A stretch of 6,151 bases of DNA. Origin: Streptosporangiaceae bacterium. GTDB taxonomy: Bacteria > Actinomycetota > Actinomycetes > Streptosporangiales > Streptosporangiaceae. A program made the translations under genes and the position numbers. Every line of letters begins with the position of its first letter. Position 1 is the first letter of the stretch. Below, one piece after another: positions 1-5,891 of this stretch. The notes below the pieces were generated by a model that was not told the DNA's origin, searched no databases, and worked only from the letters and a program-made list of their open reading frames with translations. The DNA lies in the NCBI GenBank assembly GCA_030050125.1, contig JASIJN010000307.1, positions 1-6,151 of the forward strand. The letters run 5' to 3'.

Positions 1-6
1 GCGCCT

Positions 7-37
7 GGGGCGGACGGGGCGGATCGGGGCGGCCGGG
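7..37 (+). other. G-run block 1, potential G-quadruplex
   Basis: Four G-runs (7-10, 16-19, 26-29 and 35-37) are separated by loops of 5, 6 and 5 nt. This fits the usual G3+N1-7 quadruplex pattern on the plus strand. The block leads directly into the first 13-bp repeat array. It lies downstream of the peptidase gene, so for a transcript of that gene the G-rich strand is the template strand. The pattern is visible in the sequence; actual folding is inference, since GC-rich genomes produce such patterns often. Confidence 0.5.
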
Positions 38-220
38 ACACGCCACCCGGACGGACCAGCCGGACACACCACCCGGACGGACCAGCCGGACGCGCCACCG
101 GACCGACCACCGGGACGCGCCACCCGGACAGACCGCCCGGACGCGCCACCCGGACAGACCACCCGGACGCGCCACCCGGACAGACCACCCGGACGCGCCA
201 CCCGGACAGACCACCCGGAC
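34..220 (+). repeat. Tandem array A of a 13-bp unit
   Basis: About 14 head-to-tail units follow the pattern CCGGAC-RSR-CCA-S. The first unit starts at 34, later ones at 47, 60, 73 and 86, then 98 (the unit at 86 is only 12 bp) and every 13 bp up to 202. A decayed unit starts at 215. From 124 to 214 two variants alternate, CCGGACAGACCAC and CCGGACGCGCCAC, which makes a 26-bp higher-order repeat of about 3.5 near-identical copies. Every unit carries the CCGG tetranucleotide (CGGG in two). There are no spacers between units, so this is a minisatellite-like array and not CRISPR. The period is not a multiple of three and no reading frame looks coding. Confidence 0.93.
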
Positions 221-234
221 GACGCCCACAGCGG

Positions 235-280
235 TGTGTGTGCGCAAAGTGTCGTTATAACGACCGATTCCGCACACACA
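235..280. other. 46-bp dyad between the two repeat arrays
   Basis: A perfect 14-bp palindrome, GTCGTTATAACGAC, occupies 251-264. Outside it, TGTGTGTGCG (235-244) and CGCACACACA (271-280) form a perfect 10-bp inverted repeat. Both share exactly the same centre (between 257 and 258), separated by 6-nt mismatched segments on each side. The TTATAA core is strikingly AT-rich for this region. Possible roles are an operator for a dimeric or tetrameric regulator, a cruciform or hairpin, or a recombination site. No known consensus is recognised. Confidence 0.7.
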
Positions 281-291
281 GCCAGGCGGAC

Positions 292-331
292 GGGGCGAAT
301 GGGGCGCGTGGGGCGGACCGGGGCGGCCGGG
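292..331 (+). other. G-run block 2, potential G-quadruplex
   Basis: Five G-runs (292-295, 301-304, 310-313, 320-323 and 329-331) have loops of 5, 5, 6 and 5 nt. This is a second quadruplex-compatible block on the plus strand, one run longer than the first. Bases 310-339 match 16-45 with a single mismatch, so the two blocks are copies of one module. As before, this block leads directly into a 13-bp repeat array. Confidence 0.55.
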
Positions 332-457
332 ACACGCCAGCCGGACACACCAGCCGGACACGCCAGCCGGACGCACCACCCCGACGGACCAGTCGGACGC
401 ACGAGCCGGACACGCCACCCGGACGGACCAGCCGGACACGCCACCCGGACGGACCGG
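328..457 (+). repeat. Tandem array B of the same 13-bp unit
   Basis: Ten units of exactly 13 bp start at 328, 341, 354, 367, 380, 393, 406, 419, 432 and 445, in the same orientation as array A. A decayed unit follows to 470. Units 406-457 alternate CCGGACACGCCAC with CCGGACGGACCAG or a one-base variant, again giving a 26-bp higher-order period but with different variants from those of array A. The array ends a few bases from the stop codon of the leftward peptidase gene at 475, so it lies in that gene's 3' flank. Confidence 0.92.
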
Positions 458-467
458 CCGGGGCCGG
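454..467 (-). terminator. GC-only hairpin after the peptidase stop codon
   Basis: CCGGCC (454-459) and GGCCGG (462-467) can pair in a six-bp GC stem with a 2-nt turn, or as five pairs with a 4-nt loop. On the minus strand it starts 8 nt past the stop codon at 475-477. No T-run follows, as is common for actinobacterial terminators. The stem also overlaps the end of the repeat array, so its symmetry may be incidental. Confidence 0.35.
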
Positions 468-474
468 CAGCGGC

Positions 475-2607
475 CTACGCGGCGGCGACGGTGGTCACGA
501 TCCAGGCCAGAACCAGGGCCTCCTCGCGCCACCGGTCGTAGCGGCCGCTACGGCCCCCGTGCCCGGCCACCATCTCGGTCCTCAGCAGGAACGGCCCGCC
601 CTTGCCGACCGCCTGCAGCCTGGCGATCCACTTGGCCGGCTCCCGGTACAGCACGCGGGTATCGTTCAGCCCCGTCACCGCGAGAATCGGCGGATAGGCC
701 TGCGCGGTCACGTTCTCGTAGGGGGAGTACGACTTCATGTACGCGTAGACCCGCGGGTCGTGCAGCGGGTCGCCCCACTCCTCCCACTCGGTCACGGTCA
801 GCGGCAGCGACGGGTCCACCATCGACGTGACCACGTCCACGAACGGCACCTGCGCCACGATGCCGCCGAAGTCCTGCGGCGCGAGGTTCGCCGCCGCCCC
901 CACAAGGAGCCCGCCCGCCGAGCCACCCCGCGCGACCAGCCGCGACGTCGTCGTCCAGCCCCGGTCGGCCAGGTGCTCGGCACACGCGACGAAGTCGGTG
1001 AAGGTGTTCTTCTTGTGCAACAGCTTGCCGTCCTCATACCAGCGCCGCCCCATCTCGCCGCCGCCGCGGATGTGGGCGATCGCGAAACCGAAGCCGCGGT
1101 CGAGCAGCGAAAGCCGCGGGACCGAGAACACCGGGTCCGAGGACGCCTCGTAGCTGCCGTACCCGTAGATCAGGAACGGCGCGCTGCCGTCGCGGGGGTA
1201 ACCCGCCCGGCACACCAGCGAGATCGGGACCTGCGTGCCGTCGGCGGCCGTGGCCCACTCCCGGTACTGGACGTAGTCCTCGGGGCGGTACTCCCGGCCG
1301 TCGGGCAGCGGCAGCACCGGCAGGCGCTTGAGCAGGGTCAGGTCCCCGCTCGCCATGTCGCAGTCGTACACCGAGTCCGGCGTGACCAGCGAGGCGTAAT
1401 GGAGCCGGAACAGCCCGGCGGAGTATTCGAGGTTGGCTCCGGGCGAGACGGTGAACACCGGCTCGGGGAACGCAACCTCGTACCCGGCCGGGTCGGGGCC
1501 GGTCGCGTCCGACCGGATGACGCGCAGCCCGGTGAGCCCGTGGCGGCGGAAGTAGACCACGATGAAGTCGGCGAAGGCGTCCACGTCGAGCAGGCGCGTG
1601 TCCTCGCGATGCGTGATCATGGGCGTCCACGTCGCCGGGTCGGTCACCGGCGCGGTGGCCAGCTCGAAGTTCTCGGCATGGTCGTTGTGCAGGATGAGCA
1701 GACGGCCGGCCCCGTCGCCGCCCGCCTGGTGCTCGACCCGGTACTCCACGCCCTGCCGGCGCGGCGCGATGACGCGGAACTCCCCCTCGGGCCGCGCGGC
1801 GTCCAGCAGCCAGGCCTCGCTGGTCACCGAGCTGGCCAGGGCCAGGACCAGGTAGAGCTCGCTGCGGGTCAGCCGCACGCCGACCCGGAACTTCTCGTCG
1901 GCCTCCTCGTAGATCAGCGCGTCGTCGGCGGCGGCCGTGCCGACCGCGTGCCGCCACAGCCGGTACGGCCGCCACGCGTCGTCGACGGTGGTGTAGAACA
2001 GCGTCGAGCCGTCCAGCGACCAGGCCACCCCGTAGTCGGTGTTCGGGATCTCGTCGGCCGCCGTCTCCCCGGTCTCCAGGTTCTTGATCTTGAGGGTGAA
2101 GCGCTCGTCGCCGGACAAGTCGGTGGAGTACGCGAGCAGCCGGCCGTCCGGGCTGACCTCGAACGCCCCGATCGCGAAGAAGCGCCGCCCGCCCGCAAGC
2201 TCGTTGGCGTCCAGCAGCACCTCCTCGCCGTCGAGCGGCGAGCCGTCCGGGCTGATCGGAGGCCCGGCGTCGTCCGGGCGGACCGCCCGCCGGCAGAACA
2301 CCCGGTACTGGTTCCCCTCGACCATCCGCGCGTAGTACCACCAGCCGCCCTTGCGGCTCGGCACCGACAGGTCCGTCTCCTTTGTCCTGGCCTTGATCTC
2401 GCCGAAGATGACCTCGCGCAGATCCGCCTGGCCGACGGTCATCGCCTCGGTGTAGGCGTTCTCCGCCTCGAGGAACGCGATCGTCTCCGGGTTGTCCTTG
2501 TCGGCCAGCCAGGCGTACTCGTCGACGAACGTGTCGCCGTGAAACGTGCGCTCGTGACGGATCCGCGGGGCGGCCGGCGGCTGCGGGGTCTGGGACACGG
2601 TGCTCAT
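475..2607 (-). CDS. ptrB: Oligopeptidase B (prolyl oligopeptidase family S9A)
   Basis: This is a cytoplasmic serine peptidase of family S9A, expected to cut short peptides after Arg or Lys. The protein has 710 residues from the chosen start, slightly longer than E. coli PtrB (about 686). The N-terminal two thirds form the beta-propeller that restricts access, for example AWSLDGSTLFYTTVDD near 195-210. The C-terminal third is an alpha/beta hydrolase. Catalytic residues are Ser563 in GGSAGG, Asp649 in GLNDTRV and His683 in GHGGRSGR. The Ser-Asp and Ser-His spacings (86 and 120) nearly equal those of the E. coli enzyme. Glu607 and Glu609 (TEWEEWG) match the acidic pair that binds the P1 basic side chain. 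An upstream in-frame ATG at 2643 would add MLDPEPPIDSGS, which does not look like family sequence. No Shine-Dalgarno precedes 2607, suggesting leaderless translation. There is no signal peptide. It is divergent from the next gene. Confidence 0.95.
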   Translation of the reverse strand: MSTVSQTPQPPAAPRIRHERTFHGDTFVDEYAWLADKDNPETIAFLEAENAYTEAMTVGQADLREVIFGEIKARTKETDLSVPSRKGGWWYYARMVEGNQYRVFCRRAVRPDDAGPPISPDGSPLDGEEVLLDANELAGGRRFFAIGAFEVSPDGRLLAYSTDLSGDERFTLKIKNLETGETAADEIPNTDYGVAWSLDGSTLFYTTVDDAWRPYRLWRHAVGTAAADDALIYEEADEKFRVGVRLTRSELYLVLALASSVTSEAWLLDAARPEGEFRVIAPRRQGVEYRVEHQAGGDGAGRLLILHNDHAENFELATAPVTDPATWTPMITHREDTRLLDVDAFADFIVVYFRRHGLTGLRVIRSDATGPDPAGYEVAFPEPVFTVSPGANLEYSAGLFRLHYASLVTPDSVYDCDMASGDLTLLKRLPVLPLPDGREYRPEDYVQYREWATAADGTQVPISLVCRAGYPRDGSAPFLIYGYGSYEASSDPVFSVPRLSLLDRGFGFAIAHIRGGGEMGRRWYEDGKLLHKKNTFTDFVACAEHLADRGWTTTSRLVARGGSAGGLLVGAAANLAPQDFGGIVAQVPFVDVVTSMVDPSLPLTVTEWEEWGDPLHDPRVYAYMKSYSPYENVTAQAYPPILAVTGLNDTRVLYREPAKWIARLQAVGKGGPFLLRTEMVAGHGGRSGRYDRWREEALVLAWIVTTVAAA

Positions 2608-2615
2608 GGACCCGG

Positions 2616-2621
2616 AGTCTA
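2616..2621 (-). promoter_or_regulatory. Candidate -10 element for the peptidase gene
   Basis: On the minus strand TAGACT (fits TANNNT) ends 8 nt before the ATG at 2607. Transcription would therefore start at or within about two bases of the start codon, giving a leaderless message. That agrees with the lack of a Shine-Dalgarno sequence. No good -35 hexamer lies at 16-18 nt; a TTGATC is present but only 12 nt upstream. Confidence 0.3.
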
Positions 2622-2720
2622 TGGGCGGCTCCGGATCAAGCATCGAGAATTTGAACGCTCAGGCCCGGGGCGGGACGGGGCCGCCACGGGCTGCTCTGGC
2701 TCGGCGGCACCCCGGGCGGA

Positions 2721-2726
2721 TACGCT
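2721..2726 (+). promoter_or_regulatory. Candidate -10 element for the membrane-protein gene
   Basis: TACGCT (fits TANNNT) would place the transcription start near 2733. That is downstream of the ATG at 2730 but upstream of the Shine-Dalgarno and the ATG at 2748. No convincing -35 is seen. If real, it excludes the upstream ATG as a start. Confidence 0.25.
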
Positions 2727-2735
2727 GCGATGACC

Positions 2736-2741
2736 GGGGAG
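2736..2741 (+). promoter_or_regulatory. Ribosome binding site that decides the membrane-protein start
   Basis: GGGGAG lies 6 nt before the ATG at 2748. The ATG at 2730 has no comparable purine-rich stretch in front of it, so this site favours 2748. Confidence 0.6.
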
Positions 2742-2747
2742 AAGCTG

Positions 2748-3407
2748 ATGATCGTCGCGATCGAAGCCCCACTGGGCGCGGGGGTGCTCACGCATGCGGG
2801 CGCGACCGCGGCCCTGCCCGCCCGGGGGCTGGGCATCGCCGCGCTGACCACCTGGCTCATCGACGCGGGCAGCGGCCTGTACATGCTCTGGACCTGGATC
2901 TCCCGGGGCGGCCTGCGCCGCCAGCGCTCCAGCGACCGCCTGGCTCCGCGCGTGGTCTTCGGGCACTTCGGCATGGCCAGCACCGGCCTGCTGGTGTGGG
3001 TCAGCTTCCTGGTCAGCGGCCTGCACATCCTGGCCTGGCTGGCGGTCGGCTTGCTCATGCTGGTAATCGGGTTCGGGATCTCCACCGTGACGCTGTGGAC
3101 GCCTTTCCCGGCCCAGCGCGCGGGTGAGCAAGACGCGCGGGCCGACCCGGACGCGGCGAGCGCGTTCGCTACCCCGGAGGTGATGAGCGGGCGGGTGACC
3201 GACGAGATGCTGGCCCAGGCGCTCAACGACGAGGTCCTCCTGGCCAAGCTCATCGACGGCGTGCTGGCCAGCGTGCCGGCCGACCCGTCCCGGTCCGAGC
3301 GCAGGCCCCGGCCGCATCTGTCCACGATCGTCCCGGCCGGGCATGGTCTGGCGGCGATCGCCACCTTCGTCCTCGCGGTGCTCACCGCCGTGGGCACGGC
3401 GAGATAG
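2748..3407 (+). CDS. Four-helix membrane protein of unknown function
   Basis: I do not recognise a named family. The 219-residue product has four likely membrane helices: about 28-51, 74-92, 93-117 (a tight hairpin with the one before it) and 198-216 at the very C-terminus. Between helices three and four is a soluble stretch of about 80 residues, charged at first and then helical (VTDEMLAQALNDEVLLAKLI). Histidines sit at the start of helices two and four in similar settings (FGHFGMAS, AGHGLAAI), and another (His93) lies between helices two and three. The first 27 residues are mildly hydrophobic but not a clear signal peptide. The hydrophobic periodicity and GC-rich third positions support coding on this strand rather than in the overlapping minus-strand frames. 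An alternative start at 2730 would add six residues. It is divergent from the peptidase gene, and a 117-bp gap with its own promoter candidate separates it from the next gene. Confidence 0.82.
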   Translation: MIVAIEAPLGAGVLTHAGATAALPARGLGIAALTTWLIDAGSGLYMLWTWISRGGLRRQRSSDRLAPRVVFGHFGMASTGLLVWVSFLVSGLHILAWLAVGLLMLVIGFGISTVTLWTPFPAQRAGEQDARADPDAASAFATPEVMSGRVTDEMLAQALNDEVLLAKLIDGVLASVPADPSRSERRPRPHLSTIVPAGHGLAAIATFVLAVLTAVGTAR

Positions 3408-3436
3408 GCCTCCCGCGGACCTGTCCAGCGACGCGT

Positions 3437-3465
3437 GTGACTCGCTGTGATCTGATGGTTATGAA
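3437..3465 (+). promoter_or_regulatory. Candidate promoter of the molybdoenzyme gene
   Basis: GTGACT (3437-3442, one base from TTGACT) and TATGAA (3460-3465) are separated by 17 nt. The start of transcription would be near 3472, leaving a leader of about 50 nt before the GTG at 3525. The -10 lies within an 11-bp inverted repeat, GGTTATGAACC (3457-3467). TGTGA occurs twice, 10 bp apart (3436 and 3446), across the -35 region. Confidence 0.35.
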
Positions 3466-3512
3466 CCGTGGGCGGATCGATGCCAGGCGGGAGCAGAAGC
3501 CAGGAGCGGGCC

Positions 3513-3519
3513 GAGGAGG
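3513..3519 (+). promoter_or_regulatory. Ribosome binding site that decides the molybdoenzyme start
   Basis: GAGGAGG lies 5 nt before the GTG at 3525 and 2 nt before the GTG at 3522. It is the best Shine-Dalgarno match in this leader. The earlier in-frame starts (GTG 3468, ATG 3480) have nothing similar and would sit close to the presumed transcription start. Confidence 0.7.
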
Positions 3520-3524
3520 CAGTG

Positions 3525-5891
3525 GTGGCCACAACGGACGGCGAGAGCAGCAACGTGCAGGAGCGGATGCTCGGGTCGCTACCGGGTGCCGCGGCGCTCG
3601 GCCGGGGGCCGATCACCGACGGCGATTTCTCACGTCATCCGTATGACGATCCGGCCGCCGGCTGGGGCGCGGCCATAAGCGTCGGGCACGTCCTCGAGGA
3701 GCATGGCATGCCGATCGAGGGGATTCGCGCGATGTTCGTGATGAACCACGAGAACGGTGGCTTCGACTGCCCGGGATGCGCGTGGCCGGACGACCCCAGC
3801 GGGCTTCGCCTGGATCTGTGCGAGAACGGCATCAAGCACGTCACCTGGGAGATGGCCGGCCAGACGGTCGGCAGGGACTTCTTTGCCGCCCACACCGTCG
3901 GCGACCTGGCCGGCTGGACCGACTACGACCTCGAAAACGCCGGGCGGCTTGCGGAGCCGATGCGCTATGACGCGGCGAGCGACCGGTACCTGCCGATCTC
4001 CTGGCAGGAGGCGTTCGAGCTGGTCGGCAGCACGCTGCGCGGCCTGGCCAGCCCGCATGAGGCGGCCTTCTACACCTCGGGGCGGCTGAGCAACGAGGCG
4101 ACCTTCCTGTACCAGCTGTGGGCGCGGGAGTTCGGTACCAACAACCTGCCGGACTGCTCGAACATGTGCCACGAGGCCAGCGGCCGGGCGCTGACCGCCG
4201 CGCTCGGCACCGGCAAGGGCACGGTCGACCTCGTCGACTGGGAGAAGGCTGACGCGATCTGGCTGATGGGCGACAACGCCGCCACGAACGCGCCGCGGAT
4301 GCTGACCTGGCTGGCCGAGGCCGACCGGCGAGGCGCCGCGCTGGTCCACATCAACCCGCTGATCGAGGCCGCGTCGCGGCGGACGATCGTGCCGCACGAG
4401 TTCGTCGACATGGCGACGTTCCACAGCACCAGGGTCGGCACGATGAACATGCAGGTGCGCATCGGCGGGGACATGGCCCTGATGCGAGGGGTGGCCAAGG
4501 CCGTATTCGAGGCGGCGGCCGATCCTGGCGTGCTCGACGGGGAGTTCCTGGAGCGCTTCACCCACGGCCTGGAGGAATACCGCGCGCTGTGCCAGGCCAC
4601 GTCGTGGGACGAGCTCGTGCGAGGCTCCGGCGTGGACGAAGCGGCGATCCGGCGGCTGGCCGACTCGTACATCAAGTCCGGGCGGGTGATCATCGCCTGG
4701 TGCCTCGGCGTCACCCAGCACGAGCACGGCGTGGACACGGTGCGGGAGATCGTGAACCTGCTGCTGCTGCGCGGCAACATCGGCCGCGAGGGAGCCGGGC
4801 CGTGCCCGGTGCGCGGCCACAGCAACGTGCAGGGCAACCGCACCTGCGGGATCGACAATCGCCCGGACGGCCAGTTCCTGGACCGGCTCGCCGAGGTGTG
4901 CCACATCGATCCGCCGCGCGAGGACGGCCTGGACGTCGTGAACGCGATCCAGGCGATGCACGAGGGCCGGGTGAAGGTCTTCGTCAGCGCCGGCGGCAAC
5001 CTGGCGCTGGCCGCCCCGGACCTCGCCTACACGTTCGAGGCGTTCCGGAACTGCGAGCTGACCGTGCACGTGGCCACCAAGCTGAATCGCAGCCACATCG
5101 TGCACGGCAGGCAGGCGCTGATCCTGCCGTGCCTGGCCCGGACCGACAAGGATCAGCAGGCGGCCGGCCTGCAGGGGGTCAGCGTCGAGGACGCGATGTC
5201 GATGGTGCACATCTCCTACGGGACGAAGGCACCCGACTCGCCCGGCATGCGTTCGGAATGCGCGATCCTGGCCGGCATGGCTCAGGCCGCCCTGCCCGGC
5301 AGCCGCACGCCCTGGCAGTGGTACGTCGAAGACTACGACCGGATCCGCGACACGATGGCCCAGGTGCTCGATGGCTTCGAGGACTTCAACGTCCGTGTCC
5401 GCCACCCGCACGGCTTCCGCCTCAGCCAGCCCGCCCGTGAACGCGGGTTCCTCACGCCCTCAGGCCGCGCCGAGTTCGGGCTCGCGCCGCTGCCCGACGA
5501 CACCGACCCCGGCCCGGGACGGCTGATGCTCGCCACGATCCGCTCGCACGACCAGTTCAACACCACGATCTACTCCAACAACGACCGCTACCGCGGCCTC
5601 AAGGGCCTGCGCACCGTCGTGTTCATGAACTCCGACGACATGCGCGACCGCGGCCTCGGCGAGTTCGACCTGGTCGACATCACCAGTTTCAGCAAGGACG
5701 GAAGCAGGCGGGCCGTCTACGGCTACCGCGCCGTCCGCTACGAGATCCCGCGCGGCTGCGCGGCGGGGTACATGCCCGAGCTGAACGTCCTGTGCGGCAT
5801 CGCCGACTACAGCACCCAAAGCGGGCAGCCCGTCACCAAGCATCTCCAAGTCGAGGTGACCGCCTCTCGCTCCTCGAGAGCGGGCCAGTGA
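3525..5891 (+). CDS. FdhF/YdeP-family molybdopterin oxidoreductase
   Basis: This 788-residue cytoplasmic redox enzyme binds a bis-molybdopterin guanine dinucleotide cofactor. It belongs to the oxidoreductase-alpha group that includes E. coli YdeP and M. tuberculosis Rv2900c. The natural substrate is unsettled in this group, so formate dehydrogenase activity should not be assumed. An N-terminal iron-sulfur segment has Cys82 and Cys85 (FDCPGCAWPD) and Cys99 (LDLCENG). Cys215 in SNMCHEASG is the expected molybdenum ligand, where true FdhF has selenocysteine. Cofactor-binding stretches follow: HINPL near 275, RGNIGREGAG near 416, CPVRGHSNVQGNRT near 427. A C-terminal molydopterin-dinucleotide-binding domain spans about 666-778 (SHDQFNTTIYSNNDRYRG, PRGCAAGYMPELNV). 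There is no twin-arginine signal or membrane segment. The start was chosen for the GAGGAGG before it; starting at 3468 would add 19 residues without family likeness. No fdhD, cofactor or electron-partner gene is visible nearby. Confidence 0.93.
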   Translation: MATTDGESSNVQERMLGSLPGAAALGRGPITDGDFSRHPYDDPAAGWGAAISVGHVLEEHGMPIEGIRAMFVMNHENGGFDCPGCAWPDDPSGLRLDLCENGIKHVTWEMAGQTVGRDFFAAHTVGDLAGWTDYDLENAGRLAEPMRYDAASDRYLPISWQEAFELVGSTLRGLASPHEAAFYTSGRLSNEATFLYQLWAREFGTNNLPDCSNMCHEASGRALTAALGTGKGTVDLVDWEKADAIWLMGDNAATNAPRMLTWLAEADRRGAALVHINPLIEAASRRTIVPHEFVDMATFHSTRVGTMNMQVRIGGDMALMRGVAKAVFEAAADPGVLDGEFLERFTHGLEEYRALCQATSWDELVRGSGVDEAAIRRLADSYIKSGRVIIAWCLGVTQHEHGVDTVREIVNLLLLRGNIGREGAGPCPVRGHSNVQGNRTCGIDNRPDGQFLDRLAEVCHIDPPREDGLDVVNAIQAMHEGRVKVFVSAGGNLALAAPDLAYTFEAFRNCELTVHVATKLNRSHIVHGRQALILPCLARTDKDQQAAGLQGVSVEDAMSMVHISYGTKAPDSPGMRSECAILAGMAQAALPGSRTPWQWYVEDYDRIRDTMAQVLDGFEDFNVRVRHPHGFRLSQPARERGFLTPSGRAEFGLAPLPDDTDPGPGRLMLATIRSHDQFNTTIYSNNDRYRGLKGLRTVVFMNSDDMRDRGLGEFDLVDITSFSKDGSRRAVYGYRAVRYEIPRGCAAGYMPELNVLCGIADYSTQSGQPVTKHLQVEVTASRSSRAGQ
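5864..5880. other. Small perfect hairpin at the 3' end of the molybdoenzyme gene
   Basis: CTCTCG (5864-5869) and CGAGAG (5875-5880) pair perfectly around a 5-nt loop, just before the stop codon at 5889. No T-run follows on either strand. It could protect the message 3' end or act as a backstop terminator for the convergent aquaporin gene. It lies within coding sequence and may be chance. Confidence 0.35.

Noticed and set aside
34..280. Replication origin with iterons and an AT-rich unwinding site
   Set aside because: There is no replication initiator gene or DnaA-box cluster, and the only AT-rich stretch is six bases inside a palindrome.
34..457. CRISPR array
   Set aside because: The repeats are 13 bp and directly adjacent, with no unique spacers and no cas gene nearby.
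236..541. Open frame of 101 codons made largely of translated 13-bp repeats
   Set aside because: It starts inside the dyad without a ribosome binding site and continues antisense into the peptidase gene. A 13-bp period changes frame at each unit, so no selected peptide repeat is kept.
238..2733. Very long open frame on the plus strand (831 codons)
   Set aside because: It runs antisense to the whole peptidase gene and through repeat array B. Its translation is low-complexity Arg/Pro/Gly/Val/Asp sequence without family motifs. Such frames are expected opposite GC-rich genes.
2608..2747. Small RNA or extra gene in the divergent gap
   Set aside because: The gap is short, has no open frame with a start signal and no convincing terminator hairpin; candidate promoter elements are enough to account for it.
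2636..3616. Minus-strand frames of 326 and 241 codons over the membrane-protein gene
   Set aside because: They are composed of Arg, Pro, Ser and Ala without membrane or domain pattern, while the plus-strand frame shows clear hydrophobic helices and a good ribosome binding site.
4180..4200. Selenocysteine at the metal-binding position of the molybdoenzyme
   Set aside because: The codon at 4167-4169 is TGC (Cys215), not TGA, so the enzyme uses an ordinary cysteine.
3630..5411. Minus-strand frame of 593 codons
   Set aside because: It is antisense to the well-supported molybdoenzyme gene and shows only biased composition (Val, Arg, Asp, His).
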